From contig NC_049911.1 of assembly GCF_001411555.2 (NCBI RefSeq), positions 30,663,044-30,727,043 of the forward strand: a stretch of 64,000 nt of DNA, read 5' to 3'. This stretch comes from Juglans regia. Lineage: Eukaryota; Streptophyta; Magnoliopsida; Fagales; Juglandaceae. Below are positions 60,432-64,000 of this stretch, in pieces (within the stretch, counting starts at the first letter, position 1; each line of letters opens with the position of its first letter). The position numbers were made by a program, and so were the translations under genes. A model generated the notes under the pieces. That model was not told the DNA's origin, did not search any database, and was given only the letters and a program-made list of their open reading frames with translations.

Positions 60432-62030
60432 ATGGGCTATCTCTCTTGCAATGCAGAGTCCGCCATAGCCATCTGCGACTCCTACTATTCCGCTGTCAAG
60501 AACAGACCAAGAACCCGAACTCGCAAACACAGTAAGGCGGTGCAAATCAGACAGTTTTTGTACGCCGAGTTAGTTTCCGCCACCGATGGCTTCTCAGCGG
60601 AGAGCTTCTTGGGCAAAGGCAGCCATGGGAGTGTCTATAAAGCCGTCCTCGACGATGGCAAGCTCGTCGCTGCAGTCAAAAGGACGAAGCTTCTTAATCC
60701 CTCAACAACAACGACAAGATTCCAAAATCATCAGTACCACAACAGCAACTGCACCAATTGTTGCAACTGTACCAGCCCCGCAGAGAACGAGATTGAGATA
60801 CTCTCCAGGGTACAACACCCTCGGCTTGTGAACCTGTTGGGATTCTGTTCGGACTCCAGCAACAGGAAACTGCTTGTCGTCGAGTACATGCCCAACGGTT
60901 CCCTCTACGATCTCTTACACTCGACCTCCAGGTCACCGCCAGGTTGGACACGGCGGGTGCGGTTCGCGGTTCAGATAGCAAAAGCGGTCCTGGCGCTTCA
61001 CTCGTCGAATCCTCCGGTTATTCACCGAGATATAAAGTCCTCGAACGTCTTAATCGATGAGAACAGGAACGCGAGGTTGGGAGATTTCGGATTGGCCCTG
61101 AGGGGACACGTGGAAGACGTGCGAATAAAGTGCACTCCTCCGGCGGGAACTTTAGGGTACCTCGACCCTGGTTATCTAGCGCCGGGAGATCTGAGCACCA
61201 AGAGCGACGTGTTCAGCTTTGGGATCTTGCTCTTGGAGATCATCAGCGGCAGGCACGCCATCGATGTTAATTACAGTCCGCCATCGGTGGTCGACTGGGC
61301 CGTGCCGTTGATTAAGCACGGCGAATTCTCCGGGATCTGTGACTACCGGATCAGTTCTCCGTCTGATCTAGCAGTGATCCGACATCTTGCGGTGCTCGCC
61401 ATCAGGTGCGTTCGATCAAGCGCGGAGAAACGTCCGGATATGGCGGAGGTGGTGGAGTGCTTGAAAATCGTCGCCAAGAAGGTCCACACGCCGCCGATCT
61501 GGAAAAACTTGAGGCAACGAGTCACGTGCGTCGACAACACTACTCGGTCGTTGATGAAGTGGGAAACGTACGACAGGAGTGAAGATGTTGTGAAGGTTAC
61601 GAAACTCGGAAGCAGAAGAAACAGGAAAGTATCCAGTGTTCCGGGTGCAGATTATGGGATTGAACCAACCGGTTCGGTCGGTGACCGTATGGTTAGATCG
61701 AAATCGGTGGGTTATTACAGCGAAACAAATGCGGGGTCGGATTCAAACTTGAGCGCAAATCGACGTGTGTCGGGTAGAACGAAGCCAGGAATGGCAGTGA
61801 AAATGCCAGTGGTGAAGCTGAGCAAGTCAAGGTCCATGGGAGTCTTGCAAAGACCACGCCTCGTACAGTACAACAAGAGTAGAGGCTTTTTGTTCGAGTT
61901 TGGACGGAATAATATTCCTCAGACTTCGACAGGAATCGACATGTCCAAGTTGGTGATTGGTTTGGACGAGGAGTCCGAAAACATCATGCTCGAGAAACCA
62001 TTAGTTGAATGGTTTCAACTTTCCATATAA
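60432..62030 (+). CDS. Receptor-like cytoplasmic Ser/Thr kinase, At5g23170-type, intronless
   Basis: Protein kinase expected to phosphorylate Ser/Thr in signalling; its substrate is unknown. 532 residues in one exon. It begins MGYLSCNAESAIAIC, as I recall for Arabidopsis At5g23170; Gly2 and Cys6 could carry lipids, so membrane attachment is possible (inference). There is no signal peptide or transmembrane segment. Kinase domain about 55-350: glycine loop GKGSHGSV (61-68), catalytic Lys83 in AAVKR, alpha-C Glu within ENEIEIL (119-124), hinge VEYMPNGSL, HRDIKSSNVLI (198-208), DFGLA (218-222), GTLGYLDPGY (239-248), DVFSFGILLLEI and the invariant Arg in KRPDM. All catalytic residues are present. 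A 30-residue insert between Lys83 and alpha-C is Asn/Cys-rich (CTNCCNCTS). A basic Ser-rich tail of about 180 residues follows the domain. The upstream 130 bases are CT/CCACC-rich leader; a candidate AATAAA is at 62192. Confidence 0.95.
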   Translation: MGYLSCNAESAIAICDSYYSAVKNRPRTRTRKHSKAVQIRQFLYAELVSATDGFSAESFLGKGSHGSVYKAVLDDGKLVAAVKRTKLLNPSTTTTRFQNHQYHNSNCTNCCNCTSPAENEIEILSRVQHPRLVNLLGFCSDSSNRKLLVVEYMPNGSLYDLLHSTSRSPPGWTRRVRFAVQIAKAVLALHSSNPPVIHRDIKSSNVLIDENRNARLGDFGLALRGHVEDVRIKCTPPAGTLGYLDPGYLAPGDLSTKSDVFSFGILLLEIISGRHAIDVNYSPPSVVDWAVPLIKHGEFSGICDYRISSPSDLAVIRHLAVLAIRCVRSSAEKRPDMAEVVECLKIVAKKVHTPPIWKNLRQRVTCVDNTTRSLMKWETYDRSEDVVKVTKLGSRRNRKVSSVPGADYGIEPTGSVGDRMVRSKSVGYYSETNAGSDSNLSANRRVSGRTKPGMAVKMPVVKLSKSRSMGVLQRPRLVQYNKSRGFLFEFGRNNIPQTSTGIDMSKLVIGLDEESENIMLEKPLVEWFQLSI

Positions 62031-63000
62031 TATAAGTGCACTCAAGAATTGATGATGATCAGAATTTACAACTCCCATACGAACTATCTCTCGTTTCATT
62101 GTAATAACAAGAGTAAGTTGTCTCGACGTCGTTGCACTGCAAATCGCGTCATGTCTTACAGGCGAGTCGAGGTCGATCCAACTTGCTTTTAAATAAAATC
62201 TATACGGTTTATTTTATTTTTTTTATACAAGAGATTGGGATTTCAAAATCAAATTTTTCATTTGAAAAATCAGATCATATGTCATAATGTCATCAAGTTC
62301 TTATATCAAAAAATTTATGAGTTATGTTACACAGAAGTCTCACATTCCTACACACCAATTAGAAATATGTAATTTTATTTTTTTATTTTTATATTTTATA
62401 TTGAATTGAAATATAAAATATGAGAATAAAAAAATAAAATCATATATTTTTTAAATGGTATATAAGATATGAAACTTATATTTAAAATTTTTAAAAATTT
62501 ATATATTGGACCAAAATCTCATATGTTGTACCATTTCATCATGTTTTATTGCTTGTGTAATTTCATGGGTTTGTCTCCTACATTTTGCTTTTGAGTTGTA
62601 CGCTTATGAACCATTCAAAATATTTAGTGAGTACTTTGATTTTGTTAGAATTAGATTTAATGAGTTATCGATTGATAGTTATTTCTCTTGGGGGACTGCT
62701 ACTATGCGTTGGGCGTGCTCCTAGGCTAAATGCCACCTTTTTTTTTTCTTTTTTTTTAATATTTTAAAAAAAATATACTAATACACTAATAATCATTTCC
62801 TTAATCATTAAATAAAAAAATAAATAAATAAATATATGAGCGATCAAAATGATAAGGTAAAATCATGGAGCATTATATCATTTTCCTTTCTCTAAAGCTC
62901 TTTTATAAGATATAAGATATTTATTATTCTTTCAACAAGCATTCTCGAAATCCATCATTGTTTTACTTAACAGTAATTGGGAAAAAATGGATGCATAGAA
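62031..63000. other. Intergenic, AT-rich
   Basis: Begins with the kinase 3' untranslated region (poly(A) signal candidate at 62192). A MITE-like stretch at about 62320-62480 (TCTCACATTCCTACACACC, then inverted TATTTTATATTGAATTGAAATATAAAATATG) resembles a segment near 19.5 kb. Two overlapping frames at 62.5-62.8 kb have no recognisable domain. Confidence 0.5.
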
Positions 63001-63002
63001 GC

Positions 63003-63835
63003 AGGGGTGTATAGGAACCGATCAGAATGACCATCACCGGCAAGAAGTAGCTGCTTGAGTCAGGAACCGATCGAAACCGGTGGAGAATCGACCGGCCGAT
63101 ATTAGGAATTTGTTAAAATCGACATTAGACAGTTCGGTCCCGATTTGAACCAATGTCAAACCACCGAACTTGCCGATAGTAGATATATGTATATTTTTTA
63201 TATATGAAACGACGTCGTTTCACTTAATTGAGTGAAACAGTGTCGTTTTGGACATGAAGTTTATGAGAAAATAAGACAAAACGACATCGTTTGAGTTAAG
63301 CCAAAAGACGCTGTTTCGAAGTACGGTTTAATAACCCCTCATTCTTCTTCTTCTTCTTCATGTCGTTCCACTTCCCTCCCAGACACCCAGCTCACTCTCG
63401 ATTCTCAATTTCTCTGTCTTGCTTCCCCTTGACAAAAATGAAGTCGCTATCCCCAGCCCTGTAGACCTCCACATCGCCACCACCCTCTATTCGTTAAACC
63501 CACACATTGTCGGTCTCCACGACTCAAGGTCTACTATTTTATTGTGAATTTCGAATTGATTTGTTATGTATTTATATTTTTGTGAATTTTGAGTTGATTT
63601 GTTATGCATTTTTGTTTTTGTAAATTTTGAGTTGATTTATTTTGAATTTGTGATGTGAATTTGAGAATGAATTAATAACCATTGAATTGAACATCGAACT
63701 GATTAGCACCGACCATAAAATTCTAGCCAATTCTCTCCCTCCTTATCGGCCGATTTCGATCGGCATCATAACTCTAAAAAACTATCGATGTGGTTGAACC
63801 GAAAGCGCCTTATAGTATCGTTTTTCAACCCTACA
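63003..63835. mobile_element. Family E element, about 830 bp
   Basis: Opens AGGGGTGTATAGGAACCGATC and closes TTTTTCAACCCTACAT. The start and end resemble each other inverted (AGGGGTGTA against TACCCT-like AACCCTACA). CGATCGAAACCGG and GGCCGATTTCGATCGG blocks face inward. A central stretch, 63207-63320, contains four variants of AAACGACGTCGTTT. A CT-rich region near 63.34-63.53 kb resembles a leader but opens no gene. Confidence 0.5.
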
Positions 63836-64000
63836 TAGAAGGTATTTGGAGGGAGTCAGATGATTTCTTTTTCACATGACAAACAATGCCGGCACGTCAC
63901 CATATTCCTGTCCCACGTAATTAATTTCCTCTATGTAAGTTGCATGCATTGCAATCACTGATGCTTGGCACACAGTTATTAAAGTCTTACCGTTTTATGT
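63836..64000. other. Window end, nothing recognised
   Basis: Unique-looking sequence without a coding frame or repeat; any gene here would continue beyond the window. Confidence 0.4.

Noticed and set aside
1..64000. CRISPR arrays, operons, riboswitches, bacterial-type features
   Set aside because: The DNA is plant nuclear; tandem repeats seen lack spacer structure and no prokaryotic signals are present.

Overview
The window is nuclear DNA from a woody eudicot. The genes have GT-AG introns, the intergenic DNA is AT-rich, and short DNA transposons (MITEs) are abundant. One MITE family whose ends resemble GGNNTCGTTTGG, with GAGATGAGATGAG-like interiors, recurs at least ten times. From memory this family is common in Fagales such as walnut relatives; that placement is an inference and was not tested.

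Genes, left to right. (1) 6773-8660 (+): a six-exon D-type cyclin of the CYCD2/CYCD4 kind, 348 residues, with the LxCxE retinoblastoma-binding motif. (2) About 25745-28900 (+): a SAC51-type atypical bHLH regulator. Its leader contains several upstream ORFs, including the conserved 53-residue peptide uORF of this family, which is split here by a 108-nt intron. (3) 35206-about 38405 (+): the first five exons of a WD40/TPR gene resembling Arabidopsis ASG2. It is frameshifted and cut off, so it is called a pseudogene. (4) 51491-52203 (+): a two-exon PHD-like zinc-finger protein with a Ser-Pro tract. (5) 60432-62030 (+): an intronless receptor-like cytoplasmic kinase related to At5g23170. A tentative two-exon 44-residue ORF lies on the minus strand at 15036-15281.

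The rest is intergenic and transposon-rich. Notable parts are a five-unit tandem array abutting the pseudogene breakpoint (38.7-39.4 kb), a possible solo LTR (40.24-41.56 kb), and a decayed Ty1/copia element on the minus strand (about 42.0-46.2 kb). Two MITEs are nested in that element's gag with exact 3-bp target duplications. There is also a CACTA-type terminus (54.18 kb) and several other MITE families. The genes are not an operon and have no evident shared pathway. Cyclin D acts in cell-cycle entry, SAC51 in xylem differentiation under thermospermine control, and the kinase probably in signalling at the cell periphery.

The most interesting biology visible is the SAC51 leader. The conserved uORF can be read in one frame whether or not its internal intron is spliced, giving 53 or 89 residues. 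No clearly unprecedented system was found.
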